Numbered from the stretch's first letter, positions 19,307 to 30,270 are shown. The stretch: 64,000 bases of DNA from Limnobaculum allomyrinae (GCF_016649425.1 NZ_JADRCR010000001.1:1-64000), one strand, 5' to 3'. Made by a program: numbers and translations. Notes: generated by a model not told the origin, from the sequence alone.

Positions 19307-20218
19307 ATGTACTACGGTTTTGATATGGGCGGTACCAAAATAGAGTTCGGTGCTTTTGATGAACAACATCATCGTCTGATTCAAAAACGGGTTCCCACTC
19401 CTCGTGATGATTATCCGGCCTTATTGAAGGTATTATCAGAGTTGGTTCTCGAGGCAGATAGTCAATTAGGATGCCAGGGCAAAGTAGGTATTGGTATTCC
19501 CGGTATGCCCGATGGGGAAACAGGAAAGTTATTTACTGCAAATGTTCCCGCCGCAATGGGTAAACCATTGGCTACGGATTTAGCCACTTTAATTCAACGT
19601 CCGGTACGAATAGACAATGATGCCAACTGTTTTGCCCTGTCAGAAGCCTGGGATGGTGAGTTCCGTCAATATGCCAGCGTATTAGGGATTATTCTGGGTA
19701 CCGGCGTTGGTGGTGGTATTGTTATTAATGGAAAAACCTTTAGCGGTCGCCACTATATTGCCGGTGAATTTGGCCATTTAAGATTGCCGGTTGATGCGCT
19801 GGAAGTACTTGGCAGAGATATACCTCGGGTAGCCTGCGGCTGTGGGCATGCAGGTTGTATTGAGAACTATATTTCTGGTCGGGGTTTTGAATGGGTGTAC
19901 CAGCATTTTTTTGGGAAGGCATTATCAGCTCAGCAAATTATTCAGCACTATCGTGCTGGAGAGGCGAAGGCGGTTGAACACGTTGAGCGTTTCTTAGATT
20001 TATTGGCGGTTTGTCTGGCCAATATTTTTACCGTTCTCGATCCACATCTGGTGGTGATTGGCGGTGGATTATCCAACTTTGATGAGATGTATCCTTTGTT
20101 ACCAGAGCGAATTAAGCCACACTTATTAAGCGTGGCAACAGTACCTCGCATCGAAAAAGCTCGCTGGGGCGATTCTGGCGGTGTTCGTGGTGCCGCGTTT
20201 TTAAATTTATTGGATTAA
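19307..20218 (+). CDS. nagK: N-acetyl-D-glucosamine kinase
   Basis: 303-residue ROK-family kinase. The ATP-binding [12 protein letters not shown] is at residues 5-16. The zinc-binding cluster [17 protein letters not shown] and the sugar-binding GEFGH are intact. It phosphorylates N-acetylglucosamine released during wall recycling, so it acts downstream of NagZ encoded at 8929. GGAAGGA lies before the ATG. Starts 37 bases after lolE, as in E. coli. Confidence 0.95.
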   Translation: MYYGFDMGGTKIEFGAFDEQHHRLIQKRVPTPRDDYPALLKVLSELVLEADSQLGCQGKVGIGIPGMPDGETGKLFTANVPAAMGKPLATDLATLIQRPVRIDNDANCFALSEAWDGEFRQYASVLGIILGTGVGGGIVINGKTFSGRHYIAGEFGHLRLPVDALEVLGRDIPRVACGCGHAGCIENYISGRGFEWVYQHFFGKALSAQQIIQHYRAGEAKAVEHVERFLDLLAVCLANIFTVLDPHLVVIGGGLSNFDEMYPLLPERIKPHLLSVATVPRIEKARWGDSGGVRGAAFLNLLD

Positions 20219-20246
20219 ATCCGGGTAATAAAAGGAGTTTGTAGCA

Positions 20247-21095
20247 ATGCGAGTTCATCGCCGTTTGTTTCGTTCGAGAGTGAAACATATACGACATCAG
20301 CGCCATCGTATGCGTTATTATCACAGCGTATTGTGTTCAGCCTGTGAAGAGGTGAAAGCCAGCCAAAATCCATCGGTAGTGGTATTAACCGGTGCCGGTA
20401 TTTCTGCTGAATCCGGAATCCGTACTTTCCGGGCATCAGATGGATTATGGGAAGAGCATCGCATTGAAGATGTCGCAACTCCGGAAGGTTTTGAAGCCAA
20501 TCCTGAATTGGTTCAGACATTCTATAACGCCCGCCGCCGCCAATTGCTCAATCCTGAAATTCAACCCAATGAAGCGCATAAAGCACTGGCTAAATTGGAA
20601 GACTCATTAGGTAATAATTTTCTGCTGATTACGCAAAACGTCGATAACTTACATGAACGTGCCGGTAATATGCGAATTATCCATATGCACGGTGAGTTAA
20701 TGAAAGTTCGTTGTACTAAGTCGGGCAAAGTTAGCGAGTGGAAAGGGGATTTGTCAGTTAACGACCGCTGTGACTGTTGCCAGCCTCCGCAACCGATGCG
20801 TCCGCATATTGTCTGGTTTGGTGAAATGCCGTTTGAAATGGATAAAATCAATCAGGCTATTGCAGAAGCAGATTACTTTATTGCCATTGGCACGTCGGGG
20901 CACGTTTATCCTGCCGCCGGGTTTGTACGCAGTGCCCGTTTATATGGTGCCCATACTGTAGAGCTGAATCTGGAAGAGAGTCAGGTTGGCAGTAGCTTTA
21001 CAGAAAAACACTATGGTTTAGCCAGTGAAGTGGTACCGAAATATATTCAGGATACGTTTCTGAACATGCTTACAACTGATTGTGTAAAGAAATAA
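20247..21095 (+). CDS. cobB: sirtuin-type NAD-dependent protein deacylase
   Basis: 282 residues, matching the long form of E. coli CobB with a basic N-terminal leader ([20 protein letters not shown]). [18 protein letters not shown] binds [15 protein letters not shown] is the core motif, HMHGE holds the catalytic histidine, and the cysteines around RCTKSG and CDCC bind zinc. Removes acetyl, succinyl and similar groups from lysines. GGAG precedes the ATG. 28 bases after nagK. Confidence 0.95.
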   Translation: MRVHRRLFRSRVKHIRHQRHRMRYYHSVLCSACEEVKASQNPSVVVLTGAGISAESGIRTFRASDGLWEEHRIEDVATPEGFEANPELVQTFYNARRRQLLNPEIQPNEAHKALAKLEDSLGNNFLLITQNVDNLHERAGNMRIIHMHGELMKVRCTKSGKVSEWKGDLSVNDRCDCCQPPQPMRPHIVWFGEMPFEMDKINQAIAEADYFIAIGTSGHVYPAAGFVRSARLYGAHTVELNLEESQVGSSFTEKHYGLASEVVPKYIQDTFLNMLTTDCVKK

Positions 21096-21104
21096 TAATA
21101 GTAG

Positions 21105-21139
21105 ATGGTTAATAAATAAGGGGATTATTTATTAACCAT
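21105..21139 (+). terminator. AT-rich hairpin after cobB
   Basis: ATGGTTAATAAATAA (21105-21119) pairs perfectly with 21125-21139 around a GGGGA loop. No T run follows, so it may stabilise the message end rather than terminate. Confidence 0.5.
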
Positions 21140-21208
21140 AAAATCTTAATTATTTGATATACCCGATCATCTTTAACTAAAAAAAATCAATTACAAAGGC
21201 AAGACGCG

Positions 21209-21664
21209 ATGAACAATAACCTGATATTTCCGGTTACTGCATCAGAGTATCCGGAAGTCACCGAACTATGGGAACGCTCTGTCAGAGCCACTCATGATTT
21301 TTTACCGGAAGAGGATATTCAGTTCTTTCGCCCGCTGATATTGAATGAATTTCTTCCGATGGTAACGCTGTTTTGCACCAAAACTATGCAGAGCCGCATC
21401 AGCGGATTTATTGGCATAGCGGAAGATAAAGTTGAAATGTTGTTTATCGATCCTGACTATCGTGGACAGGGATTGGGCAAACGGTTATTAAACTATGCCA
21501 TTGCTCAGAAACATATCACTCAAGTAGACGTGAACGAACAAAACCCACAGGCAGTGGGTTTCTATCTTAATTGTGGATTTGAGGTAGCGGGGCGCTCTGA
21601 ACTGGATGGTATGGGGAAGGCATATCCGATATTGCGGTTGAGGTTGAAGAAAACTGCGTTATAA
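21209..21664 (+). CDS. GNAT-family N-acetyltransferase, YjaB-like
   Basis: 151 residues, one GNAT domain. The acetyl-CoA loop is RGQGLGKRLLNYA (about 90-102). The N-terminal ELWERSVRATHDFLPEEDI and the late VDVNEQNPQAVGFYLNCGF and GKAYPILRL are shared with E. coli YjaB and its relatives. The substrate is unknown. It lies alone between cobB and a large repeat cluster; in E. coli yjaB is elsewhere, so the gene has moved or is a different paralogue. Confidence 0.8.
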   Translation: MNNNLIFPVTASEYPEVTELWERSVRATHDFLPEEDIQFFRPLILNEFLPMVTLFCTKTMQSRISGFIGIAEDKVEMLFIDPDYRGQGLGKRLLNYAIAQKHITQVDVNEQNPQAVGFYLNCGFEVAGRSELDGMGKAYPILRLRLKKTAL

Positions 21665-21740
21665 GTAGGGCATTTAGAACAGAGTAAGTTTCGTCCACTA
21701 ATAGAACAGAATCTGTCTGAGCATTTGTGCGAGTGGACGA

Positions 21741-22083
21741 GCAGGAGGCGTTAAGGCGAACGCCTCCTGCACCTCCGCGCCTTCGCACACGAATTCAGGT
21801 CGCTACGCGACTCCCTTCCTTCTTCGTTCGGCCTCAACGCACCGGCACTGATTCGTTCCCGGCGAAGCAGTGCCTCGACTGGCATTCATGCCAGCCGTGC
21901 TGGCCTCTCTCAGTCGTCAGCTGAATTCCAGTGCTCTTAAAGGTCAACAGAAGAAGGTCAAAGGATTGTTTAGTATTCAGGGCGTTGCCCTGAATATTTT
22001 TTCTTTTTTAGCTATAGCAAATCGTTGGGAGAGGCCGCCGTTGGGGTCGTAGCAGCTTTAGCTGCCGGAGCGCCCCTAGGGGG
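21741..22083. repeat. hairpin array, left part of composite repeat 1
   Basis: No protein-like gene. Contains a series of inverted repeats: 12-bp stem 21741-21752/21759-21770; TATTCAGGGC 21974-21983 with its complement 21987-21996, followed by TTTTTTC (terminator-like); GCAGC-TTTA-GCTGC 22052-22065; CCCCTAGGGG 22073-22082. It ends at ACTAGGCCCAACGC, the outer edge of the dispersed repeat. Confidence 0.65.
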
Positions 22084-22650
22084 ACTAGGCCCAACGCGCT
22101 CCAGGCTGAAGTACTGATGGTCTTCCGGCCTGGCACACCGGTAATATAAGCACATTGCTATTACGGCCGGAATGTCCTCACGGGGTGATTTTAATTAAGC
22201 GGGCAAGCCCAGCGCTTACCGGGCTGAAGTACTGATGGTCTTCCGGCCGGGCACATCGGCAATATAAGCACATTGCCATTACGGCCGGAATGTCTTCACA
22301 GGGCGATTTTAATTAAGCGGGCAAGCCCGGCACTTACCGGGCTGAAGTACTGATGGTCTTCCGGCCGGGCACACCGACAATATAAGCACATCGCCATTAC
22401 GGCCGGAATGTCCTCACAGGGCGATTTTAATTAAGCGGGCAAGTCCGGCGCTTACCGGGCTTAAGTACTGATGGTCTTCCGGCCGGGCACATCGGCAATA
22501 TAAGCACATTGCCATTATGGCCGGAATGTCCTCACAGGGCGATTTTAATTGAGCGGGCAAGCCCGGCGCTTACCGGGCTTAAGTACTGATGGTCTTCCGG
22601 CCGGGCACATCGGCAATATAAGCACATTGCCATTACGGCCGGAATATTCT
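22084..22650. repeat. five tandem 118-bp units of the CCGGCC-palindrome repeat
   Basis: The string GTACTGATGG recurs at 22111, 22229, 22347, 22465 and 22583, exactly 118 bases apart. Each unit has an outer palindrome (TCTTCCGGCC with ACGGCCGGAAT), an inner stem around ATAAGCAC (GGCAAT/ATTGCC in most units) and a GGGCAAGCCC hairpin. Units differ by only a few substitutions, some compensatory, suggesting recent amplification. No protein is encoded. It lies between the GNAT gene and a convergent hydrolase gene. Confidence 0.9.
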
Positions 22651-22681
22651 TTAAAGCCAATTTAAAAGCTCTTGTCAAATA

Positions 22682-23923
22682 TCAAGCGTCCGCTAACTCG
22701 CCCATCGCCTGCCGCAGAATTTCCGCTGCCAGAATCACATCCTCAAACTCACTATACTCATCCGGATGATGGCTCACGCCTTCTTTTGAAGGAATAAACA
22801 ACATACCTGCCGGGAAGTCTTGCGCCATATACATGGTGTCATGACCTGCGCCGCTCATCATGGTAACGTAAGGAACACTGTGTTCCTGACAAATACGCTC
22901 CAGACGTTGCACAATCTCATCTTTCATCAACACCGGCATATCATTCGCCAGCTCAGAAACGTGAATCACTACATCCTGTGCTGCTTTAGCATGCTCTACG
23001 GATGAGAGAAATTTAGCCACTACGCGGTTTACACTGGCTTTATCGACGCCACGAATGTCCACATAGAAAGTCACATCACCAGGAATCACGTTAATCGCAT
23101 TAGGCGTCACGTCAAGGCGGCCAACCGTTCCCACGGTGCCATACGCTGACTCATAACAGGCGGCGGTGTTGATATCGGTAATAATCGCGGAGCTGGCTAC
23201 TAACGCATCATGACGTTGAGACATGGGGGTTGCGCCTGAGTGGTCTGCATGACCGTGAACTTCAACGCGATAGCGACACGGAGCCGCAATACCGTTAACC
23301 ACACCAATACGCTTATGTTGATGTTCCAACACTTTGCCTTGCTCAATGTGGGTTTCGATAAAAGCATCGAAATAATTCGCGGGCAGGCGGCACTCATCCA
23401 GTTTCTGGCTCTGATAACCGCAGTTATCTAACACCTGAAAAATATTATTTCCTTCACTGTCGGTATTTTTTGCCCACTTATCAAAGTCGGCCTGACCTGC
23501 CATGACTTTACTGGCCATACAGGCAAAACCGAAACGGCTGGACTCTTCTGCACGGAAGATCACCAACTCAAGGGAGCGTTTTAATTGTTGAGGTTTAAAC
23601 TGGGAGATAGCGTACAGGCCAGCAATAACGCCGATAACACCATCATAAGCTCCGCCCTGAGGTACTGAGTCAATGTGAGAGCCGGTACCGATAGCCGGTA
23701 GTTCCGGATTTTTACCCGGCAGGCGAGCGAAAATATTTCCCATCATATCCTGACGTACTTGCAGCCCCATTTGCTGCATTTTCTCGATCATCATTTTATG
23801 GGCCTGCTCGTCTTCTTTTGAGTAGGCCAGACGGGTAATTCCGGGTGTTGAATCATTAACGCTGAAGGCAGTAATTTGTTCAAAAAGGTCGAGAGCTGAT
23901 TGCTTTGTTAGTGCTTGAACCAT
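22682..23923 (-). CDS. M20-family N-carbamoyl-L-amino acid hydrolase / allantoate amidohydrolase type
   Basis: 413 residues. GTGSHIDSVPQGGAYDGVIGV near 80 carries the first metal histidine and the bridging aspartate; IFRAEESSRFG near 125 gives the metal glutamates; HIEQG and GHADHSGATPM belong to the dimerisation/substrate region; SGAGHDTMYM and SHHPDEYS complete the family pattern. Members (AllC, HyuC, AmaB) hydrolyse N-carbamoyl groups; which substrate is used here cannot be told. No allantoin or hydantoin genes are adjacent. AGAGG precedes the ATG. It interrupts the E. coli order between cobB and potD. Confidence 0.85.
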   Translation of the reverse strand: MVQALTKQSALDLFEQITAFSVNDSTPGITRLAYSKEDEQAHKMMIEKMQQMGLQVRQDMMGNIFARLPGKNPELPAIGTGSHIDSVPQGGAYDGVIGVIAGLYAISQFKPQQLKRSLELVIFRAEESSRFGFACMASKVMAGQADFDKWAKNTDSEGNNIFQVLDNCGYQSQKLDECRLPANYFDAFIETHIEQGKVLEHQHKRIGVVNGIAAPCRYRVEVHGHADHSGATPMSQRHDALVASSAIITDINTAACYESAYGTVGTVGRLDVTPNAINVIPGDVTFYVDIRGVDKASVNRVVAKFLSSVEHAKAAQDVVIHVSELANDMPVLMKDEIVQRLERICQEHSVPYVTMMSGAGHDTMYMAQDFPAGMLFIPSKEGVSHHPDEYSEFEDVILAAEILRQAMGELADA

Positions 23924-24259
23924 TCCAGTTATCCTCTTGTCATCCTCAAATTTCAGGATGTTTAGTATTGCGATGAGTGTTTATTCTTTATATCAGTAAA
24001 CCATGAAATAAATAAACCCACGCATGTGAAACAATATGATTAACGGTAACAATATGCCCGATCATCATAACAAGGGATAATTTAGACTTCAGTCTAATTT
24101 CAGCATTGACTTGATATACATCATATCCGCCTTACATAGAGCAGTAAGACGAGCAGAAATGAAAGGGTGGTAACAGATAAAAAAATACCGGAGAAAACGA
24201 TATAACGCATTCTCCGGCACTGTTATTTAACCTGTGTTGCGATAATAAAATAACGTTTA
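23924..24259. other. intergenic region between the potD end and the hydrolase start
   Basis: 336 bases. Apart from the pot terminator at 24179-24217 I see no gene. An AT-rich part (23960-24120) probably holds the promoter of the hydrolase. Confidence 0.5.
24179..24217 (-). terminator. terminator of potABCD
   Basis: CCGGAGAA (24188-24195) pairs with TTCTCCGG (24210-24217). On the minus strand it is followed by TA and seven T. Confidence 0.85.
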
Positions 24260-25300
24260 TCAACCGCCTGCTTTCAGGTTCTGGAATAGTGTTTCATACA
24301 ATAAACCAGACTCACCGACAGAACCTTGCCATTGGCCGTTTTTAAGCGTTTCTTCATCAGGGTACAAAGATTTATCTTCTGTTAGTGACTTAGGTAATAG
24401 CTTTCTGGCTTCAATGTTTGGCGTTGGATAACCAATTTCATTGGCAATTTTAGCTGCAACTTCAGGGCGTAACAGGTAATCAATTAATTTCAGTGCGCCT
24501 TCAACGTTCTTGGCGTTTGATGGAATAGCCATACTATCCATCCAGAAAATGGCACCTTCTTTAGGCCAGATAAACTGAAGGTGAACGCCTTCCTGACGAG
24601 CCATATAAGAAGAACCGTTCCACAGCATGCCAATATCAATATCCCCTTCAATATAAGGGTTGGCTGGTGCATCGGAGTTGAATACCACCACATTAGGCAT
24701 TAGCTTACGTAATTCTTCGTAGGCTTCCTGAATTTGCTTAGGATCGGTAGTGTTAATGGAATAACCGAGTTTTTGTAAAGCAATTGGGAACACTTCACGG
24801 GCATCGTCCAGAATCAGAATGCGATCTTTAAAACGTGGGCTCCACAAATCAGCCCAACTGGTCACGGTTTTAGGATCGATAACATCGGTATTTACCGCGA
24901 TAGCCGTAGCGCCCCAGGTATAGGGAATAGACCATTCGTTGGTTGGATCAAAAGGTTTTGACTGTAATGCCGGATCAATATTTTTGAAATTTTTCAGTTT
25001 GCTGGTATCGATCTTTTGAATCATACCTTCATCACGCATACGAGCAACGAAATACGCGGAAGGTACCACTAAATCGTAAGCACCATCTTTGTAAGTTTTT
25101 AGCTTGGTATACATGGTATCGATCGACTCAAATGATGAGTTGATCACTTTAATACCGGTCTCTTTGGTGAAATCATCCATTAATCCCGGAGGAACATATT
25201 CAGACCAGTTATAGAAATAAACGACATCTTTATCGGCTTGTGCAGCACCGATAGAGAGCAGCATGGCTCCTGCAGCCAGCAGATGAGACCACTTTTTCAT
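24260..25300 (-). CDS. potD: spermidine/putrescine-binding periplasmic protein
   Basis: 346 residues with a signal peptide ending GAAQA. The mature protein begins DKDVVYFYNWSEYVPPGLMDDF, the usual start of polyamine-binding PotD, and contains YTWGATAIAVNTD and AREVFPIALQKLGY. It delivers spermidine and putrescine to PotABC. Last gene of potABCD; a 66-base gap with a GC hairpin (25340-25360) separates it from potC and may allow higher potD message levels. Confidence 0.95.
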   Translation of the reverse strand: MKKWSHLLAAGAMLLSIGAAQADKDVVYFYNWSEYVPPGLMDDFTKETGIKVINSSFESIDTMYTKLKTYKDGAYDLVVPSAYFVARMRDEGMIQKIDTSKLKNFKNIDPALQSKPFDPTNEWSIPYTWGATAIAVNTDVIDPKTVTSWADLWSPRFKDRILILDDAREVFPIALQKLGYSINTTDPKQIQEAYEELRKLMPNVVVFNSDAPANPYIEGDIDIGMLWNGSSYMARQEGVHLQFIWPKEGAIFWMDSMAIPSNAKNVEGALKLIDYLLRPEVAAKIANEIGYPTPNIEARKLLPKSLTEDKSLYPDEETLKNGQWQGSVGESGLLYETLFQNLKAGG

Positions 25301-25366
25301 TCAGCGTATCTCCTTAAAAGGGAGCGGTTGGAGATTAAACGCCGGAGCAGGGCCCCGGCGACAAAC

Positions 25367-26143
25367 TTATTTGGTATTGCGATCGCGCATAACCAGTTGG
25401 CTGGCCAGCACCATGAACAGCGAGAACACCAGCATGATAGTGGCTAACGCGTTCACTTCCGGAGACATACCTACTTTCACCATTGAGTAAATCTTCAACG
25501 GTAGGATTTCATAGGATGGCCCGGTCACAAATGAGGAGACCACAACGTCATCCATTGATAACGTAAAGCTCAGTAACCAACCGGCTACCACGGCAGGCAT
25601 AGCGATAGGTAATACGATTTTACGCATAATGGTGAACTCTGTAGCACCCAGATCGCGAGCTGCTTCTAACATTCTGACGTCAAAACCTTTCAGACGAGAA
25701 TAAACGGTAATTACCACGAAAGGCAGACAGAAAGTGATATGAGCCAGCATCAGTGACCAGAAGCCCAGCGATAACCCCAACAGCATATACAATGCCAACA
25801 GCGAAATTGCCATCACGATATCCGGCGACATCATCACCACAAATAGCATGCCACTGACAAAGTGCTTACCGCGGAACTGATAGCGATATAACGCTACTGC
25901 CGTCAGTGAGCCAATCAGGGTGGCAAAGGTGGCAGAGAAAGTCGCAATCACTACTGAGTGACCGGCAGCCTGTAACAGACTGTCGTTGTTCATCAGGATT
26001 TCATACCACTGGGTAGTAAATCCTTTCCAGGTCACGCCATACTTCGCGGAGTTAAAGGAGTTAACGATCAGAATACCGATCGGAATATACAAAAAGGCAT
26101 AAACGGCGGTCATAAAGCCGCCACGGAAAAGGCGTCCAATCAT
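25367..26143 (-). CDS. potC: spermidine/putrescine ABC transporter permease PotC
   Basis: 258 residues, about six transmembrane helices. The coupling motif [20 protein letters not shown] is present, as is the family phrase FLYIPIGILIVNSFN. Pairs with PotB to form the channel. Its ATG overlaps the potB stop by four bases. Confidence 0.95.
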   Translation of the reverse strand: MIGRLFRGGFMTAVYAFLYIPIGILIVNSFNSAKYGVTWKGFTTQWYEILMNNDSLLQAAGHSVVIATFSATFATLIGSLTAVALYRYQFRGKHFVSGMLFVVMMSPDIVMAISLLALYMLLGLSLGFWSLMLAHITFCLPFVVITVYSRLKGFDVRMLEAARDLGATEFTIMRKIVLPIAMPAVVAGWLLSFTLSMDDVVVSSFVTGPSYEILPLKIYSMVKVGMSPEVNALATIMLVFSLFMVLASQLVMRDRNTK

Positions 26144-27015
26144 TCCAGTTCATCCTTCCGGTTAAGTAACTTAGCTACGCGGTAATAGAAATACAGCATC
26201 AGACCCATCAAAATGGTTAAGCTAATACTGGTTGCTGCACCGAATGGCCAGTCGCGCAATCTCAGGAACTGGTTCTTTATTACGTTACCGACGAGTAAGT
26301 TCTTCGCACCACCTAACAGGTCTGCAATATAGAACATGCCCATTGCCGGCAGTAAAACCAGTAAACAACCGGCAATAATTCCCGGCATGGTTAATGGAAT
26401 AATCACGCGTACAAAGGTTTGAACCTTTTTCGCACCCAAGTCACGGGCTGCCTCAATATAGTTTTTATCCAGTTTTTCAATGCTGGAATAGAGAGGAAGC
26501 ACCATAAACGGCAGCAAAATGTATACCAGACCAATGATGACCGCTTCTTGCGAATACATGATACGCAGTGGTTCATCGATTAAACCAATACCTAACAAAA
26601 TCTGATTCAATATTCCTTTGGTACTGATAAATATTTTCAGACCATAGGTACGAATCAGTGAGTTAGTCCAGAATGGAATAATCAACAGGAATAGCATAAT
26701 CGGCTGGGCACGTTTAGGCATGCTGGCAATACAGTAAGCAAACGGATAACCGATAATCAAACAGAAGAATGTCGCGATCAGCGCCATATTTAGCGAGTGC
26801 AACATCACCTGTAGATACATCGGGTCAAACAGTCGACTGTAATTGTCCAGACTGAATACCAGCGAGATGAGATTCGCATCGTCCCGGGTAAGGAAACTGG
26901 TTCCAATAATCATCAGGTTAGGTAAGAAAACAAACAGTACCAACCAGGATACGATGATAGCGATAGAAACCTGTTGAAACAGCTTACGCTGTGACGGCTT
27001 ATTGTGCGAGTTCAT
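26140..27015 (-). CDS. potB: spermidine/putrescine ABC transporter permease PotB
   Basis: 291 residues from the ATG at 27015 ([13 protein letters not shown]), chosen because a further upstream start would be a TTG well inside potA. Six helices; [18 protein letters not shown] and the coupling motif [20 protein letters not shown] are as in E. coli. It overlaps the end of potA by 17 bases. Confidence 0.93.
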   Translation of the reverse strand: MNSHNKPSQRKLFQQVSIAIIVSWLVLFVFLPNLMIIGTSFLTRDDANLISLVFSLDNYSRLFDPMYLQVMLHSLNMALIATFFCLIIGYPFAYCIASMPKRAQPIMLFLLIIPFWTNSLIRTYGLKIFISTKGILNQILLGIGLIDEPLRIMYSQEAVIIGLVYILLPFMVLPLYSSIEKLDKNYIEAARDLGAKKVQTFVRVIIPLTMPGIIAGCLLVLLPAMGMFYIADLLGGAKNLLVGNVIKNQFLRLRDWPFGAATSISLTILMGLMLYFYYRVAKLLNRKDELE

Positions 27016-28114
27016 CTGCCAGTACCACCTCCCAGCGTTCAACCCAGGTCACTGCGACTTTGTGGTCCAGTGAGTGATCGACATCAGGATCGTCTTCGTT
27101 GAAGAACTCACTGATCATCACCATTTTACCGCTTTCTAACTCAACCACAGATTCCAGCATCATTCCTTTGTAGTTGTGCTCGCGGATATAGCCAACCAGA
27201 CCATCCACTTTTTCACCGTCTTTCACGGCTACAACAGCAAGGTCTTCAGGACGAAGCAGAACTTTAACTTTATCCCCTGATTGTACATCCAGATCGGTCA
27301 GAATACCGCACTCCCGGCCTTCAACATTAGCCCAGACGCGTTTTTCGTCAATACGGTTGATAATTACCGCATCAAATTCGTTGATTTCACCGATAAAGCG
27401 AGCAACGAACATATTTTTTGGCTCTTCGTAAATTTCACGAGGAGTACCATCTTGTTCGATTTGACCGTTACGCATAACCACAATACGGTCAGACATAGTC
27501 AGGGCTTCTTCTTGATCGTGAGTCACGAACACAAAGGTGATACCCAGTTTGCGTTGTAATGCCTGTAGCTCACTCTGCATCTGTTTACGTAATTTGTAAT
27601 CCAGTGCGGAGAGTGATTCATCCAGCAGTAAAACTTTTGGTTTATTGACTACGGCACGAGCAATGGCAACGCGCTGTTGTTGACCACCAGAAAGTTGATG
27701 AGGTTTACGCTGGGCATAAGAGTCCAGTTGCACCATCTTCAATGCTTCCATTACGCGAGGCGTAATTTGGTCAGCCGGCGTTTTTTGCATACGCAGGCCA
27801 AAAGCGACGTTTTCAAAAATCGTCATATGAGGGAATAGCGCATAGCTCTGGAAGACGGTATTCACATGCCGTTGTTCCGCTGGCTGATGCGTAATATCCT
27901 GATTAGTCAGTAAAATCTGTCCTTCATCGACGGTTTCTAAACCGGCAATCAGGCGAAGTACTGTGGTTTTTCCGCAGCCGGAAGGGCCCAGGATAGTCAG
28001 GAATTCACCATCATTAATCGTTAAATTAAAATGGTTAATGATGTCACGACCGTCGAATGCTTTACGTACGTTTTTAAGTTCGACAACCGGTAAAATAGAG
28101 GTGTTATCAGTCAT
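26999..28114 (-). CDS. potA: spermidine/putrescine ABC transporter ATPase PotA
   Basis: 371 residues. Walker [10 protein letters not shown], signature [15 protein letters not shown], and Walker [12 protein letters not shown] with the DES variant typical of PotA. A C-terminal regulatory TOBE-like domain follows from about residue 240. First gene of the polyamine import operon, divergent from pepT as in E. coli. Confidence 0.95.
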   Translation of the reverse strand: MTDNTSILPVVELKNVRKAFDGRDIINHFNLTINDGEFLTILGPSGCGKTTVLRLIAGLETVDEGQILLTNQDITHQPAEQRHVNTVFQSYALFPHMTIFENVAFGLRMQKTPADQITPRVMEALKMVQLDSYAQRKPHQLSGGQQQRVAIARAVVNKPKVLLLDESLSALDYKLRKQMQSELQALQRKLGITFVFVTHDQEEALTMSDRIVVMRNGQIEQDGTPREIYEEPKNMFVARFIGEINEFDAVIINRIDEKRVWANVEGRECGILTDLDVQSGDKVKVLLRPEDLAVVAVKDGEKVDGLVGYIREHNYKGMMLESVVELESGKMVMISEFFNEDDPDVDHSLDHKVAVTWVERWEVVLADELAQ

Positions 28115-28507
28115 TTAATTTAGTTACTCTATCCCGTGGATTAAGGCAGATAGAACCATCACTGGAAAAGACTGCATGGATAAACATAAGTGTAGCGCAA
28201 TTGACTTATTCCGCTTATTTCTGCCAATCCAAAACCAGTGACCCCATTCGATTTTTCGAGCGCGGATAATAGACCCTGACGTTAATAAATGAAAGCCTAT
28301 TTCGGCAATTATTGTCTGTTTTTTTATCAGTAAAATTTTTAATGGTTAACAACGAGTTGCCGAAGAGAAGAAATTGGCATTTGGATGTTATTTTTTTACT
28401 GTCTATTTCCTTTAAATATCATGCAAAAACAGGTCTAAAACTGACTTGACGCAATATATTGAACCAAGGGATACGCATAATGAAAGAATATATTTAAGGG
28501 GATAAAA
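28115..28507. other. divergent intergenic region potA/pepT
   Basis: 393 bases with promoters for both directions. TTGACGCAATATATTGAA at 28445-28462 has TTGAC and TTGAA ends but is not a good FNR box. No small gene is evident. Confidence 0.45.
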
Positions 28508-29749
28508 ATGGACAGACTACTCGATCGCTTTTTTCACTATGTCTCGTTTGATACTCAGTCAAGGCCTAATGCTCGTCAGATTCCAAGTACGGAAGGGCAA
28601 ACCGTGTTGGCAAAAAACCTGCAAAAGGAATTGATTGAACTGGGATTAACAGATGTTGTGTTAAGTGACAGTGGCTGTCTGATGGCAACGCTGCCTTCTA
28701 ACGTTGGCTGGTCAGTTCCCACTATTGGTTTTCTTGCCCATATGGATACATCACCAGAAGTTTCAGGCAAAGGTGTAAGACCACAAATCGTAGAAAATTA
28801 TCGCGGTGGCGATATTGCGCTGGGCATTGGTGATGAAGTGTTGTCTCCCGTGATGTTTCCCATATTACATCAGCTATATGGCCACACGCTGATCACCACC
28901 GATGGCAAAACCCTGCTTGGCGCTGATGATAAAGCCGGTATCGCAGAAATTATTACCGCGATAGCACGCCTTAAGGGGAGTAATGTTCCCCATGGCGATA
29001 TTCGAATTGCATTTACCCCAGATGAAGAGGTGGGGAAAGGCATGAAGAATTTTGATGTTGAACAGTTTGGCGCTAAATGGGCCTATACCGTAGACGGTGG
29101 TGGGGTGGGTGAGCTGGAATGTGAAAACTTCAATGCCGCTCAGGCGACGGTCAAAATTGTAGGTAATGCGGTACACATTGGCCGGGCAAAAGGGGTAATG
29201 GTTAGTGCACTCTCTCTGGCTGCGCGTTTTCAACAGGCACTTCCCGCTCTGGAGACGCCTGAGCACACCGATGGGCATCAGGGTTTTTTCCACTTAAATG
29301 CGATGCGCGGCAGCGTTGATTACGCCGAAATGAGCTACTTAATCCGTGATTTTGAACGTGATGGTTTTGAACGCCGTAAGCGTATGTTGATTGAGGTTGC
29401 GCAGCAGGTAGGAGAAGGGTTGCACCGGGACTGTCATATTGAAGTTAACATTAAAGATGTTTATTACAATATGCGTGATGAAGTTGCACGCCATCCTCAC
29501 GTTATTGATATTGCACGCCAGGCGGTGCTGGATAACCATATTGAGCCAATAATAAATCCTATCCGTGGGGGAACCGATGGGGCAGTGCTTTCTTATATGG
29601 GAATTCCTTGCCCGAATATCTTTACCGGTGGCTACAATGCTCATAGTAAACATGAGTTTGTTACGGTTGATGGTATGGAAAAGGCGGTGTCAGTTATTAT
29701 GCGTATTGCAGAATTAACTGCGGATAAAGCAAAAACGCATACTTTTTGA
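28508..29749 (+). CDS. pepT: peptidase T (tripeptide aminopeptidase)
   Basis: 413-residue M20B metallopeptidase. [17 protein letters not shown] provides the first metal ligands, [13 protein letters not shown] the bridging aspartate, [15 protein letters not shown] the catalytic glutamate pair and [12 protein letters not shown] the last histidine. Removes the N-terminal residue from tripeptides in the cytoplasm. AGGGG precedes the ATG. Its substrates connect functionally with the dipeptide transporter encoded just downstream. Confidence 0.96.
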   Translation: MDRLLDRFFHYVSFDTQSRPNARQIPSTEGQTVLAKNLQKELIELGLTDVVLSDSGCLMATLPSNVGWSVPTIGFLAHMDTSPEVSGKGVRPQIVENYRGGDIALGIGDEVLSPVMFPILHQLYGHTLITTDGKTLLGADDKAGIAEIITAIARLKGSNVPHGDIRIAFTPDEEVGKGMKNFDVEQFGAKWAYTVDGGGVGELECENFNAAQATVKIVGNAVHIGRAKGVMVSALSLAARFQQALPALETPEHTDGHQGFFHLNAMRGSVDYAEMSYLIRDFERDGFERRKRMLIEVAQQVGEGLHRDCHIEVNIKDVYYNMRDEVARHPHVIDIARQAVLDNHIEPIINPIRGGTDGAVLSYMGIPCPNIFTGGYNAHSKHEFVTVDGMEKAVSVIMRIAELTADKAKTHTF

Positions 29750-29765
29750 GTTAAAAAAATTAATC

Positions 29766-29812
29766 AGGTTGCACCGTAGGTGACGCTGTCACTATTAAGT
29801 GCAACCTTTTTT
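29766..29812 (+). terminator. pepT terminator
   Basis: AGGTTGCAC (29766-29774) pairs with GTGCAACCT (29799-29807), with an inner TGAC/GTCA pair, then a T run to 29812. Confidence 0.85.
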
Positions 29813-30270
29813 GTTTATTTTCTGAACCAACCGGTTCAGAAAGTGTGATGATATTCAGAGTTTTAAAAGTAATCCTTCCTGCATTACCTAATTCTTATTT
29901 TTCTCTTTCTGTGAAAATAGATTACAACGATTTCTCATCTGGTATTTTGAACTAAAAAATAACATTAACGATTTAAAAAACTAAATTTTTATTATTTTTT
30001 AGCGTAAAAACACAAAATCACGCCAACTATTCTGATTTAAATTTTATGACTATACTTCATTTGCGTAAATGTTAATGAAATGTATCTTTTATGCGATTTG
30101 TTATTTATCTCCATATGGGGTTATGCTGGCAACTGATTGTTTTTTGATCGCCAGATTTAAAAACTATCAATATAAATAATAAATTGCGTTATTAAAATGC
30201 AAAGAAACAGCCGTTAACCGGATCGTAAACAAAGCAAGCAAACAACATCCTATTATCGTGGGAGTTAATA
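29813..30270. other. AT-rich leader region of dppA
   Basis: About 460 bases before dppA without a credible gene. The long untranslated leader is expected for dppA, whose message is a target of the GcvB small RNA in related bacteria, but I could not identify the pairing site with confidence. Confidence 0.45.

Noticed and set aside
21727-22052. Overlapping plus-strand frames of 60-65 codons
   Set aside because: They lie in the hairpin array, contain many inverted repeats and have no recognisable domain.
22084-22650. Regular repeats suggested a CRISPR array
   Set aside because: The period is 118 bases with the whole unit repeated and no variable spacers; no cas genes are near.
28445-28462. FNR box upstream of pepT
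   Set aside because: The half-sites TTGAC and TTGAA do not form the required inverted TTGAT-N4-ATCAA arrangement.
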